Part shown: positions 54,422-62,789 of the stretch, in pieces
How positions within the stretch are numbered: position 1 is the first letter of the stretch
Layout of the letters: each line of letters starts with the position of its first letter
NCBI GenBank assembly: GCA_029262115.1
Contig: JAJCZZ010000099.1
Coordinates: 1 to 64,000 of the forward strand
Source of the DNA: Gemmatimonadota bacterium
GTDB taxonomy: Bacteria; Gemmatimonadota; Gemmatimonadetes; Longimicrobiales; Gaopeijiaceae
Direction: 5' to 3'
DNA length: 64,000 nt
Made by a program: the position numbers and the translations under genes
The notes under the pieces: model-generated
The model's database searches: none
What the model saw: the letters and a program-made list of their open reading frames with translations, nothing else
Told to the model about the DNA's origin: nothing

Positions 54422-54510
54422 ATCGGGTCGGGGTGTTGGGACGAGTGGGGACAGCCAGGGCGCCGGACGCCCTCAAAAACGCAACGGGCCGGCACCCTGG
54501 TGTGAAGCGA

Positions 54511-54541
54511 AGACGGGGCCCGGAAAGTCCGGACCCCGTCT
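54511..54541 (-). terminator. Hairpin between the two crotonase-side genes
   Basis: AGACGGGGCCCGGA and TCCGGACCCCGTCT form a 14 bp stem with one mismatch and an AAG loop. On the minus strand it follows the crotonase gene 54615-55415 and precedes aldehyde dehydrogenase, and it is trailed by a pyrimidine-rich stretch. It should reduce read-through into the downstream genes. Confidence 0.65.
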
Positions 54542-54614
54542 CAACCCTTCAAGGGGTCGTTGGTTCACGCGACCCCGCGGCACCCCAGGTGCCTGTCGCG
54601 CGCCGTGACCCGCG

Positions 54615-55415
54615 TCAGTTGCCCTTGAAGTCGGCTGGGCGCTTCTCGACGTAGGCGGCCAGGCCTTCCTTGGCATCCTTCGACGCGAATAGCTGCGCCT
54701 GAAGCTCGCGCTCCAGAGCCAGCGCCAACTCGAACGGCAGTTCGGCTCCCGTCTGGACCGATCGCTTGATGAGTCCGACCGCCTTGGTGGCCTTGTTCGG
54801 GGTCGTGAACTGATTCGCGTACTCGAGGACCTTCGCGAAGAAGTCGTCGCGGCTGTCGGCCTCCCACACCTCGTTCACCAGGCCGAGTTGGTGCGCACGG
54901 TCGAAGTCGAAGGTGCTTCCCTCGACCATGAGTTGGATCGCGGACGGCTTTCCAACGAGGCGGACCAGACGCTGCGTGCCACCCGTGCCGGGAAGCACGC
55001 CCAGCGCGACCTCAGGCAGGCCGACCTTTCCGGAGTCCTTGCGCGCGATGCGCATGTCCGCGGCCATCGCGATCTCCAGACCACCACCCACCGTGTGACC
55101 GTTCAGCGCGGCGATGACGAGCTTGGGCGTGTGCTCGAGGCGGTTGAGCGTCTCGTTCGCGTGGAGGCAGAAGCAGTATTTCCAGTCCGGGTCGGCCTCG
55201 TTCAACATTCCGATGTTGGCCCCCGCGCAGAAGAACTTCTCGCCGGCCCCGGTGATGACGATCACCTCGACACCCTTGTCGAAGCGGGCCTTGATGATGC
55301 CCGAATCGAGCTGGCTCATCATCTCGTGCGTGTAGGTGTTCGCGGGTGGGTCGTCCAGCGTGAGGACAGCGACCTTCCCATGGACTTCGTAGTGGACCAG
55401 GACCTTCTCGGACAT
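54615..55415 (-). CDS. Enoyl-CoA hydratase/isomerase (crotonase family)
   Basis: This 266-residue crotonase has GAGEKFFCAGANIGML, GHTVGGGLEIAMAADM with the first catalytic Glu and LPEVALGVLPGTGGTQRL with the second. GGGAG lies upstream of the ATG. It is the most upstream gene of the acyl-CoA set but has its own terminator-like hairpin, so it may be expressed separately. It differs clearly from the copy at 49870, so the two likely prefer different substrates. Confidence 0.88.
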   Translation of the reverse strand: MSEKVLVHYEVHGKVAVLTLDDPPANTYTHEMMSQLDSGIIKARFDKGVEVIVITGAGEKFFCAGANIGMLNEADPDWKYCFCLHANETLNRLEHTPKLVIAALNGHTVGGGLEIAMAADMRIARKDSGKVGLPEVALGVLPGTGGTQRLVRLVGKPSAIQLMVEGSTFDFDRAHQLGLVNEVWEADSRDDFFAKVLEYANQFTTPNKATKAVGLIKRSVQTGAELPFELALALERELQAQLFASKDAKEGLAAYVEKRPADFKGN

Positions 55416-55580
55416 CGGGAACTCCCTCAGTTGACTGTCGTGGCGTGGGTGCCGACGGGGCGGCGAACGTTACCCGAGCGCGCGCCCCTTGGTCAACCCG
55501 GGCGCGGTGTGATGGTCAGCGCCGGGGTGAGGGGCGGTGTGGCTGGCGTCGCCTTCGCCCCGCGGCGATCTTTCTTCGCT

Positions 55581-56366
55581 ATGACCTCTTCACTCTTCGC
55601 CCGCCTACTCGTGATCGTGACCGCCCGCCCGAGACGGGTGTGGCGGCCGACGGCGGTCTCACTGCGCGTCCTGGTCACGGCCGTCGGGGTGGCCACCACC
55701 GGTGCGTGCGAGGATTCCCCGATCGATCCGCTCGGCGGCGTGATCGCGGGTGAGACCGGGGCGGGGGCGCTGGCCCTGGCGGTATCGCTTCCCTCGCCCG
55801 CGCACGAAGTGTGGGACGCTTCGGATCCGGCGGTGAGTTCGACCATTCAGGAGTGGCTCGATTCGTGGAGCCTGGACGTCCGGTCGGGTCGCGACGTGCG
55901 GGAGCGCCTCTATCCGACCCTTGCACGCGCCCGGGCCGAGCACCGCGGCGACGAAGGGCTCGTGGCCGACCTGGACGCATTGGCGACGGCCGTGCAGACC
56001 GCCGAGAGGCTCGCCCTGCCTGATTTTCCGATATCGCTCCGAGCCGGAATCGACAGCGCCGCGGGCGAGTCCGAGCTTGCCGCTGCAGCTCACGCGGAGG
56101 GCCGGCCGACGGGCGCGCTGGAGCACGTGCTCCGAGGGAGCGATCGACTCCGGGAAGTGGGACCCGAGGCGGTAGCGCGTAGCGCCGTCGCCGAGGTCGA
56201 GGGCCTCTTTCGAAGGATCTCCGACTCCGATCCGTACTCCGAACAGGACGTCGAGCGGATCTCGCGGTTGGTTCGTGGGAGCCGTCAGGCCCTCCAAGAG
56301 CGCGACTGGACATTGGCCATCCGACGCGCGTACTACGGAAAAGGCCTCCTGACACGAAGACCTTGA
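55581..56366 (+). CDS. Hypothetical exported lipoprotein-like protein
   Basis: This 261-residue protein has an Arg-rich N-terminus, a hydrophobic stretch (about 28-42) and a Cys in TTGACEDSP that could be a lipobox. The mature domain is rich in helices with many Arg and Glu and has a C-terminal RRAYYGKGLL. No family was recognised. Its TGA overlaps a TTG that could start the nfeD frame, so it may be co-transcribed with nfeD and floA. It is divergent from the crotonase gene. Confidence 0.65.
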   Translation: MTSSLFARLLVIVTARPRRVWRPTAVSLRVLVTAVGVATTGACEDSPIDPLGGVIAGETGAGALALAVSLPSPAHEVWDASDPAVSSTIQEWLDSWSLDVRSGRDVRERLYPTLARARAEHRGDEGLVADLDALATAVQTAERLALPDFPISLRAGIDSAAGESELAAAAHAEGRPTGALEHVLRGSDRLREVGPEAVARSAVAEVEGLFRRISDSDPYSEQDVERISRLVRGSRQALQERDWTLAIRRAYYGKGLLTRRP

Positions 56367-56392
56367 AGAGCTTGCCCGCCCCGGTGACAGCC

Positions 56393-57772
56393 ATGCGAAA
56401 CGTCGAGATTCTGGTAGCCTTGGTGGCCGTGTCCCTGACGCCCCTCACGGTCCAGGCCCAGGTCGGGCCGGTGCACCGCATTCCGGTGACCGGGGTGATC
56501 GAGCTCGGGCTGGCCCCGTTCATCGAACGTGGCCTGGCCGAGGCTCGGGAGGCGGGCGCGTCCCTGGTCGTGCTCGACATCGACACGCCCGGCGGTCGGG
56601 TGGACGCGGCGCAACGGATCGCCGACGCCCTGTCCGATTCCGAGGTGCCGGTTGTGGCGCTCGTGAATCGGCGCGCGTTTTCGGCGGGCGCGTTGATTGC
56701 CCTCGCGACCGAGCGGGTCTACATGCGACCGGGTTCGGTCATCGGAGCGGCGACGCCCGTCGACGGCTCCGGTACGAAGGCTCCCGAGAAGATCGTCTCC
56801 GCAATGCGAAGTGAGATGCGTGCGCTTGCGGAGGCCCGCGCCCTCGACCCGGCCGTTGCCGAGGCGATGGTCGATGAAGACATTGCGATCGCGGGTGTGG
56901 TGGAGGCGGGCAAGCTGCTGACGCTGACCACCGAGGAGGCCGTGGCCATCGGGTACGCCGCCGAGATCGAGGATCTGGACGCGCTCCTGGCCGAGCGCGG
57001 CGTGGACGGGGCGAGCGTCACGACCGCCGAGGTGAACTGGGCCGAACGGGTGGTGCGCTTCTTTTCCAACCCGGTGGTGGCGCCCTTCCTTCTCACGCTC
57101 GGCTTTCTCGGGCTGATGGCCGAGATCAAGACGCCGACCTTCGGCGTGGCCGGAGCGGCCGGTCTGCTGGCCCTGTCGCTCTTCTTCGGCTCGAATCTGA
57201 TCATCGGGCTGGCAGGCCTCGAAGACGTCATCCTCTTCGGAGCAGGGCTCGTCCTTCTGGGTGTCGAGATCTTCGTGATCCCCGGATTCGGGGTTTTCGG
57301 CGTGCTTGGGGCGGTGGGTGTGGCGGGCGGGTTGTACATGAGTCTCTTGGGGGGGCTACCCACCGTCCCCGACTTCACGAGGGCCGGTATGGTACTGACC
57401 ACTACGATTCTCGTTCTCCTCGTCACGGGTTGGGCGATCCTCCGATCGCTGCCCGGAAATGCGCGCCTGGGGCGCAGTGGCATCTTCCTCACCGACCGGA
57501 CGGATCGCTCGATCGGGTACAGCTCCGCCGAGCGGCGCAACGACCTCATCGGGCAGCGGGGGCAGGCGGTGACCGACCTCCGCCCGTCCGGGACCGCCGT
57601 GTTCGGCGACGAACGCGTCGACGTCGTGACCGACTCGGAGTGGATTCCGGCCGGAACGGCCATCGAGGTCATCAGCGCGGAAGGGTACCGCCACGTGGTA
57701 CGACCCGTCCGGGCTCTCGAAGGCGATGGGCCGTCGGATGACCCGAGCGACGACGGCGCCGTGGCAACCTGA
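56393..57772 (+). CDS. NfeD family membrane serine protease
   Basis: This 459-residue protein has a signal peptide ([20 protein letters not shown]) and a ClpP-like protease domain with the nucleophile in [14 protein letters not shown] and the partner Lys in [19 protein letters not shown]. Four membrane helices follow ([20 protein letters not shown] onward), then a C-terminal OB-type NfeD domain ([16 protein letters not shown]). Long NfeD proteins cleave stomatin-like proteins in membrane microdomains. The next gene encodes flotillin-like FloA, its expected partner. ATG 56393 was preferred over TTG 56363. Confidence 0.9.
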   Translation: MRNVEILVALVAVSLTPLTVQAQVGPVHRIPVTGVIELGLAPFIERGLAEAREAGASLVVLDIDTPGGRVDAAQRIADALSDSEVPVVALVNRRAFSAGALIALATERVYMRPGSVIGAATPVDGSGTKAPEKIVSAMRSEMRALAEARALDPAVAEAMVDEDIAIAGVVEAGKLLTLTTEEAVAIGYAAEIEDLDALLAERGVDGASVTTAEVNWAERVVRFFSNPVVAPFLLTLGFLGLMAEIKTPTFGVAGAAGLLALSLFFGSNLIIGLAGLEDVILFGAGLVLLGVEIFVIPGFGVFGVLGAVGVAGGLYMSLLGGLPTVPDFTRAGMVLTTTILVLLVTGWAILRSLPGNARLGRSGIFLTDRTDRSIGYSSAERRNDLIGQRGQAVTDLRPSGTAVFGDERVDVVTDSEWIPAGTAIEVISAEGYRHVVRPVRALEGDGPSDDPSDDGAVAT

Positions 57773-57830
57773 AGCACCCCGACCGCCGAGGTCGGCCGCA
57801 CCGCATCCATCTACCACGAGGCACCGCCCA

Positions 57831-58829
57831 ATGGATCAGCTCGCTCTGCCCACAACCATGGCCATTCTCGCCGTGGCCTTCCTGTTCTTCCTGCTCTGGG
57901 CAATCCCGGTCCGGCTCTGGATCGAGGCCATGTCGGCGGGGGTCGACGTCAAGGTCGGCTCTCTGGTGGGGATGCGACTGAGAAAGGTCTCGCCTCCCGC
58001 CGTCGTGCGACCCCTCATCACCGCGACCAAAGCGGGACTGGATCTCGACACCAACTCGCTCGAGGCGCACTACCTGGCGGGTGGGCGTGTCGATCGGGTC
58101 GTGGGCGCGTTGATCAGCGCGGACAAAGCGAACATCGATTTGACGTTCAACCAGGCGGCGGCCATCGACCTCGCGGGTCGCGATGTCTTCGAGGCCGTGC
58201 AGGTGTCCGTCAACCCGAAGGTCATCAATACGCCGAAGGTCGCGGCCATGGCCAAGGACGGCATCCAACTCATTGCCATCGCGCGCGTGACCGTTCGGGC
58301 CAACATCAACCGGCTGGTCGGTGGTGCGGGCGAGGAGACGATCCTCGCCCGCGTCGGTGAGGGCATCGTCTCGACCATCGGTTCGGCCGAGTCGCACAAA
58401 GCGGTGCTGGAGAACCCGGACAACATCTCCAAGACGGTGCTCTCGAAAGGGCTGGATTCGGGCACGGCGTTCGAGATCCTGTCCATCGACATCGCGGACG
58501 TGGACGTCGGCAAGAACATCGGTGCCGAACTCCAGACCGATCAGGCGGAGGCCGACAAGCGGGTGGCGCAGGCCCGGGCGGAGGAACGACGCGCCATGGC
58601 CGTTGCCAACGAGCAGGAGATGAAGGCGCGTGTGCAGGAGATGCGGGCCGAGGTCGTCCGCGCCGAGGCGCAAGTACCGCTCGCGATTGCCGATGCCTTC
58701 CGTAGCGGCAATCTGGGCGTCATGGACTTCGTGAAGTACAAGAACGTCGAAGCCGACACGGAGATGCGGAAAGCCATCGCGGGGCCTGACGAGTCGGGCG
58801 CGCACGGGGGCGATGGAGCGGACCGTTGA
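57831..58829 (+). CDS. floA: Flotillin-like protein FloA
   Basis: This 332-residue protein has one N-terminal membrane anchor ([21 protein letters not shown]), then the PHB/flotillin-like region ([20 protein letters not shown]) and a C-terminal Ala/Glu-rich coiled coil ([19 protein letters not shown]). It matches the FloA/YqfA family that scaffolds functional membrane microdomains. It follows nfeD by 58 bases, as in many bacteria. Its stop overlaps the TTG start of the next gene. Confidence 0.9.
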   Translation: MDQLALPTTMAILAVAFLFFLLWAIPVRLWIEAMSAGVDVKVGSLVGMRLRKVSPPAVVRPLITATKAGLDLDTNSLEAHYLAGGRVDRVVGALISADKANIDLTFNQAAAIDLAGRDVFEAVQVSVNPKVINTPKVAAMAKDGIQLIAIARVTVRANINRLVGGAGEETILARVGEGIVSTIGSAESHKAVLENPDNISKTVLSKGLDSGTAFEILSIDIADVDVGKNIGAELQTDQAEADKRVAQARAEERRAMAVANEQEMKARVQEMRAEVVRAEAQVPLAIADAFRSGNLGVMDFVKYKNVEADTEMRKAIAGPDESGAHGGDGADR

Positions 58830-59620
58830 ACGAGCAACTCATCTTCTTCGGACTGATTATCGCATTCAGCATTCTGGACGGCATCGTGCGCAGGAAGCGC
58901 GGAACGCAGGTCCCCCCTCCAGAGGAGTGGGAGGGGGGTGACGAGTGGCAAGGAAGCGACGACCGGGAGGGGAGCGACGAGGTCGGCGATCCCGGCCCGG
59001 TTACCGCCCGGGAGTCGCGTCGTGGAGAGGATGCCCCGGAGGGCTTCGAAGACGATCTTACGTCGTACCAGCGGCGGGGTGCTTCGGTGTCGAAGTACGA
59101 AGCGCCGGGCGGCTCTGGGTCGGTCCCCGGCACGACCCCTCCATCGCGCTACCAACCGCCCAGGACATCGTCTCCGGTGGGGGACGCGCAGACGGCCGAG
59201 AGCGTCTGGGAGGAGATCGCTCGACTCGCCCGGGCCGGAGGTGTGCCGCCCGACGATATGCCTGGGGATGCGCCCTACGCAGAATCCCCGCCGAGGCTGC
59301 CTGGGACGTCTCGGCGGCCCGGATCAGACACGTCCCGGCTGCCCCGGTCCGGTCGGTCGGTCGTGCGCCGGTCGGGTGTTCCGGCCCGAGGCGCGCCCTC
59401 GCAGGAGCATCCCATCCACCTGTCCCACGCCGGCTACGGGACGGACCCTTCGTCCCGCCCCAGCAACGCCGCGGTGGTGACGTCCGAGCAGTCCAGCGAA
59501 GACGTGAAGGCAGTGAAGCGCATGCTGGCCGGAGGGCGCGGCCAACTGCGCCGCGCGGTCATCCTGCAGGAGATGCTCGGGCCGCCCGTGTCGATGCGCG
59601 ACGCACCCGACCACCTGTAG
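58826..59620 (+). CDS. Membrane-anchored disordered protein, FloA operon partner
   Basis: This 264-residue protein starts at TTG 58826 overlapping the floA stop (TTGA). It has one N-terminal membrane helix ([17 protein letters not shown]) and then about 190 residues of low-complexity, Pro/Ser/Arg/Gly-rich sequence that is likely disordered. A short helical C-terminus ([18 protein letters not shown]) follows, and an ILGPP-type tail recurs in genes near FloA. It may tether partners to the microdomain; the function is unknown. Confidence 0.72.
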   Translation: MNEQLIFFGLIIAFSILDGIVRRKRGTQVPPPEEWEGGDEWQGSDDREGSDEVGDPGPVTARESRRGEDAPEGFEDDLTSYQRRGASVSKYEAPGGSGSVPGTTPPSRYQPPRTSSPVGDAQTAESVWEEIARLARAGGVPPDDMPGDAPYAESPPRLPGTSRRPGSDTSRLPRSGRSVVRRSGVPARGAPSQEHPIHLSHAGYGTDPSSRPSNAAVVTSEQSSEDVKAVKRMLAGGRGQLRRAVILQEMLGPPVSMRDAPDHL

Positions 59621-59637
59621 ACTCGCGGGGCATCCAG

Positions 59638-59652
59638 CGCCCCGCCGGGGCG
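59638..59652. terminator. Convergent terminator-like hairpin
   Basis: CGCCCC, loop GCC, GGGGCG forms a perfect 6 bp stem between the converging floA-operon gene and acnA. There is no U-run in either direction. It is small but GC-only and could serve both strands. Confidence 0.45.
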
Positions 59653-59671
59653 TCCCGATCTCCCCGCCGGT

Positions 59672-62488
59672 CTACATCTCCCCGCGGGCCATCTTCCGCA
59701 GCACCGTGTTAAGGATACCGCCGTTGCGGTAGTACTCGACGTCGACGTCCGAGTCGAGCCTCACGCGCACCTTGAAGTTCGTGGTGGCGCCGTCGTCGCG
59801 CGTGGCGGTCACCTGCACCAGTTCGCCGGGGGCGAGGCCGTCGGCCACACCCGTGATATCGAAGACCTCCCGGCCCGTCAGCCCGAGCGTCTCGGTGGAA
59901 TCCCCCTCCAGGAACTCGAGCGGGAGCACGCCCATGCCCACCAGGTTGCTCCGGTGGATGCGCTCGTAGCTCTCCGCGATGACCGCGCGCACTCCGAGGA
60001 GCAGGGTGCCCTTGGCGGCCCAGTCCCGCGAGCTACCCGTCCCGTACTCCTTGCCCGCCAACACCACGAGCGGCGTGCCGGCCTCCTGGTACTTCATACA
60101 CGCGTCGTAGATCGGCATGACCTCGTCGGTCGGGAAGTGGATCGTGTAGCCCCCCTCCTTGCCGTCGAGCAGCAGGTTCTTGATGCGCACGTTGCCGAAC
60201 GTGCCGCGCATCATGACTTCGTGGTTGCCCCGCCGGGACCCGAACGTGTTGAAGTCCAGCACCGACACGCCGTTTTCCTGGAGATACCGGCCCGCCGGTT
60301 CCCGCTTGGGGATCGCGCCTGCCGGTGAAATGTGGTCGGTCGTGACCGACTGACCGAGGACGGCCATCACGCGCGCACCCTGGATATCCCGCACGTCTGG
60401 AACCTCCGTCGTCATCCCTTCGAAGAACGGAGGGAGTGCCACATATGTCGACTCGGGATCCCACTCGTAGAGGCTGCTCTCTTCGGGCAGGGGAAGTGCC
60501 CGCCAGTTCTCGTCGCCATCGAACACCTCGCCGTACCGGTCGTGGTACATGTCCGGCTTGAGCGCGGACGCGACGGTGTCGCGGACCTCCTCCTGGGACG
60601 GCCAGATATCCGCCAGGAAGACCGGCTCACCATCGGATCCGTGGCCGAGCGGCTCGTTGTACAGGTCGATATCCACCCGACCCGCGAGCGCAAACGCGAC
60701 CACCAACGGCGGCGATGCCAGGTAGTTGCCCCGAACCAAGGGGTGGATACGTGCTTCGAAGTTGCGGTTGCCGGACAGGACGGCGGTGACCACGAGTCCG
60801 TTCTTCTCGACGGCGTCGTGGATCTCTTCGGGCAGCGGACCGCTGTTGCCGATGCAGGTCGTGCAGCCGTAGCCCACCACCTGGAAGTCGAGCGTCTCCA
60901 GGTAGGGCAGCAGTCCCGAACTGGTGAGGTAGTCGGTGACGACCTTCGAGCCCGGCGCCATGCTGGTCTTCACACCTGGCGCGATCGTCAGCCCCTTCTC
61001 CACGGCCTTCTTGGCCAGCAGCCCCGCGCCGACCATGACCGATGGGTTGGACGTGTTCGTGCACGAGGTGATGGCGGCGATGACCACCTTGCCGTCGAAG
61101 ACATCCACCTCGTCTCCGTCATACGTCACCGTGACGGCACGGCCCTGGGCCGCCCGGACCACGCCGGCCACACGAACCGGTTCGTTGCCGCCCTCCCCGG
61201 CCCAGCTCTCGCTGGTTCGGTCGGTGCCTTCGCTCTCCGCGGCTTCCCGGCTCGGCAGGTCGAAGCCCACCGGCACCAGGCCCGGGAGGTCGCGTTCGAA
61301 CTGGGTGCGCATGTTCCCCATCGCGATCCGATCCTGCGGGCGCTTCGGCCCCGCCAGGCTCGGCTCCACGGTTGACAGATCGAGCTCGATCGACGACGTG
61401 AACTCGGGGTCGGGCGTGTCGTCCGTGCGGAACAGGCCGAGCTCTTTGCTGATGCGCTCGACCCGCTCCACCAGCTCCGGGCTGCGGCCCGACCCCTCGA
61501 GGTAGCGCAGCGCCTCCTGGTCGACGGGGAAAAACCCGATCGTGGCGCCGTACTCCGGCGACATGTTGGCCATGGTGGCCTTGTCCGGAAGCGTGAGGTT
61601 GCTCAACCCCGAACCGTAGTACTCGACGAAGCGCCCGACGACCCCGTGCTCCCGCAGCATCTCGGTAACACGGAGCACCAGGTCGGTGGCGGTCGCGCCC
61701 TCCGGGAGCCGGCCTGAGAACTTCATGCCGACGACTTCGGGAAGCAGCATGTAGTAGGGCTGACCGAGCACCACGGCTTCCGCCTCGATGCCCCCGACGC
61801 CCCACCCCACAACGCCCAGACCGTTGATCATGGTCGTGTGGGAATCCGTGCCGACGAGCGTATCGGGGAACGCCACGTGGAGGCCGTCCTGCTCGTGCCG
61901 ATGCACAACGGACGCCAGGTACTCGAGGTTCACCTGGTGCACGATTCCCGTTCCCGGGGGCACCACGGAAAAGTTGTCGAACGCCTCCTGCGCCCAACGG
62001 AGCAGGGCGTACCGCTCGCGGTTTCGCTCGAACTCTTTCTCCACGTTGAGGCGGTACGCGTCCGCAGTGCCGAAGTAGTCCACCTGGACGGAGTGGTCGA
62101 TGACCAGGTCGACCGGCACCACCGGGTTGATGCGCGAGGGGTCGCCGCCCATGGCTTTGATGCCGTCACGCATCGCGGCGAGGTCGACGACGGCGGGCAC
62201 ACCGGTGAAGTCCTGGAGGACGACGCGGGACGGCATGAAGGGCACGTCCGCGCCGGCGTTGGTCGGGCTCCACGCCCCCACGGCGCGTACGTGGTCTTCG
62301 GAGACGTACGGACCTCCCGCGTGGCGGAGCGCGTTTTCGAGAAGGACCCGAATCGAAAACGGCAGGCGATCCAGGGAGGGGATCACGCCTTCGTCTTCAA
62401 GACGGGACAGGCGATAAAAGGAGGTCGATCCCTCTGCCAGGTCGACGTTGGACAGGGCGCCGAAGGGGTCCTTGCGATGTTCAGCCAC
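59672..62488 (-). CDS. acnA: Aconitate hydratase (AcnA type)
   Basis: This 938-residue enzyme isomerises citrate and isocitrate in the TCA cycle. The [4Fe-4S] ligands are Cys in AITSCTNTSNPSVMVGAG and the CxxC in YGCTTCIGNSGPLP. Other motifs are GTDSHTTMINGLGVVGWGVG, SVTTDHISPAGAIP and KEYGTGSSRDWAAKG of the swivelling domain. I chose GTG 62488 (GGAG six bases upstream, product begins with EHRKDPFG); an ATG at 62542 would add 18 residues. The length is slightly more than usual because of an acidic insertion near residue 450. Confidence 0.95.
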   Translation of the reverse strand: MAEHRKDPFGALSNVDLAEGSTSFYRLSRLEDEGVIPSLDRLPFSIRVLLENALRHAGGPYVSEDHVRAVGAWSPTNAGADVPFMPSRVVLQDFTGVPAVVDLAAMRDGIKAMGGDPSRINPVVPVDLVIDHSVQVDYFGTADAYRLNVEKEFERNRERYALLRWAQEAFDNFSVVPPGTGIVHQVNLEYLASVVHRHEQDGLHVAFPDTLVGTDSHTTMINGLGVVGWGVGGIEAEAVVLGQPYYMLLPEVVGMKFSGRLPEGATATDLVLRVTEMLREHGVVGRFVEYYGSGLSNLTLPDKATMANMSPEYGATIGFFPVDQEALRYLEGSGRSPELVERVERISKELGLFRTDDTPDPEFTSSIELDLSTVEPSLAGPKRPQDRIAMGNMRTQFERDLPGLVPVGFDLPSREAAESEGTDRTSESWAGEGGNEPVRVAGVVRAAQGRAVTVTYDGDEVDVFDGKVVIAAITSCTNTSNPSVMVGAGLLAKKAVEKGLTIAPGVKTSMAPGSKVVTDYLTSSGLLPYLETLDFQVVGYGCTTCIGNSGPLPEEIHDAVEKNGLVVTAVLSGNRNFEARIHPLVRGNYLASPPLVVAFALAGRVDIDLYNEPLGHGSDGEPVFLADIWPSQEEVRDTVASALKPDMYHDRYGEVFDGDENWRALPLPEESSLYEWDPESTYVALPPFFEGMTTEVPDVRDIQGARVMAVLGQSVTTDHISPAGAIPKREPAGRYLQENGVSVLDFNTFGSRRGNHEVMMRGTFGNVRIKNLLLDGKEGGYTIHFPTDEVMPIYDACMKYQEAGTPLVVLAGKEYGTGSSRDWAAKGTLLLGVRAVIAESYERIHRSNLVGMGVLPLEFLEGDSTETLGLTGREVFDITGVADGLAPGELVQVTATRDDGATTNFKVRVRLDSDVDVEYYRNGGILNTVLRKMARGEM

Positions 62489-62624
62489 GGTGGCTCCAGG
62501 TGGTTCGTTCGTCTCGATTCGAAAATTCGGAGCGCGGGTCACGGGACCGATGCGCCACCCGTAAGGATAAGAGAAGCGGGCGCGACTTGCAGCGGGCGAG
62601 ATGCGCGTCGAGGTACCTGGGACG

Positions 62625-62654
62625 TTGAGAACCGGCGCGGGGTGCCGTTAGCTT
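62625..62654 (+). promoter_or_regulatory. Possible tRNA-Leu promoter
   Basis: TTGAGA (62625-62630) followed at 17-18 bases by TTAGCT/TAGCTT (62648-62654) lies 14 bases before the tRNA. The -35 is good and the -10 poor, and the sequence up to the tRNA is GC-rich like a stringent discriminator. This is tentative. Confidence 0.35.
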
Positions 62655-62667
62655 GGGTGCGCTCGGC

Positions 62668-62750
62668 GCCGGGGTGGCGGAACGGTAGACGCGGCGGCCT
62701 CAAAAGCCGCTGTCCGAAAGGGCGTGCGGGTTCGAATCCCGCCCCCGGCA
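62668..62750 (+). tRNA. tRNA-Leu, anticodon CAA
   Basis: The 83-base sequence folds as a class II tRNA. The acceptor GCCGGGG pairs with CCCCGGC, with discriminator A. The anticodon stem GCGGC/GCCGC carries loop CTCAAAA, giving anticodon CAA, which reads UUG. A long variable arm (TGTCCGAAAGGGCG) and T-arm GCGGGTTCGAATCCCGC are present. CCA is not encoded, so it must be added after transcription. It is a substrate type for MiaA, encoded at 34.3 kb. Confidence 0.96.
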
Positions 62751-62789
62751 TTCGAGCATCTTCGATCAGGGTGGGGAGGCATTGCGCAC

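Noticed and set aside
62542-62542. Upstream ATG start for aconitase
   Set aside because: The GTG at 62488 has a better ribosome site and gives the family's usual N-terminus, so the longer form was not preferred.
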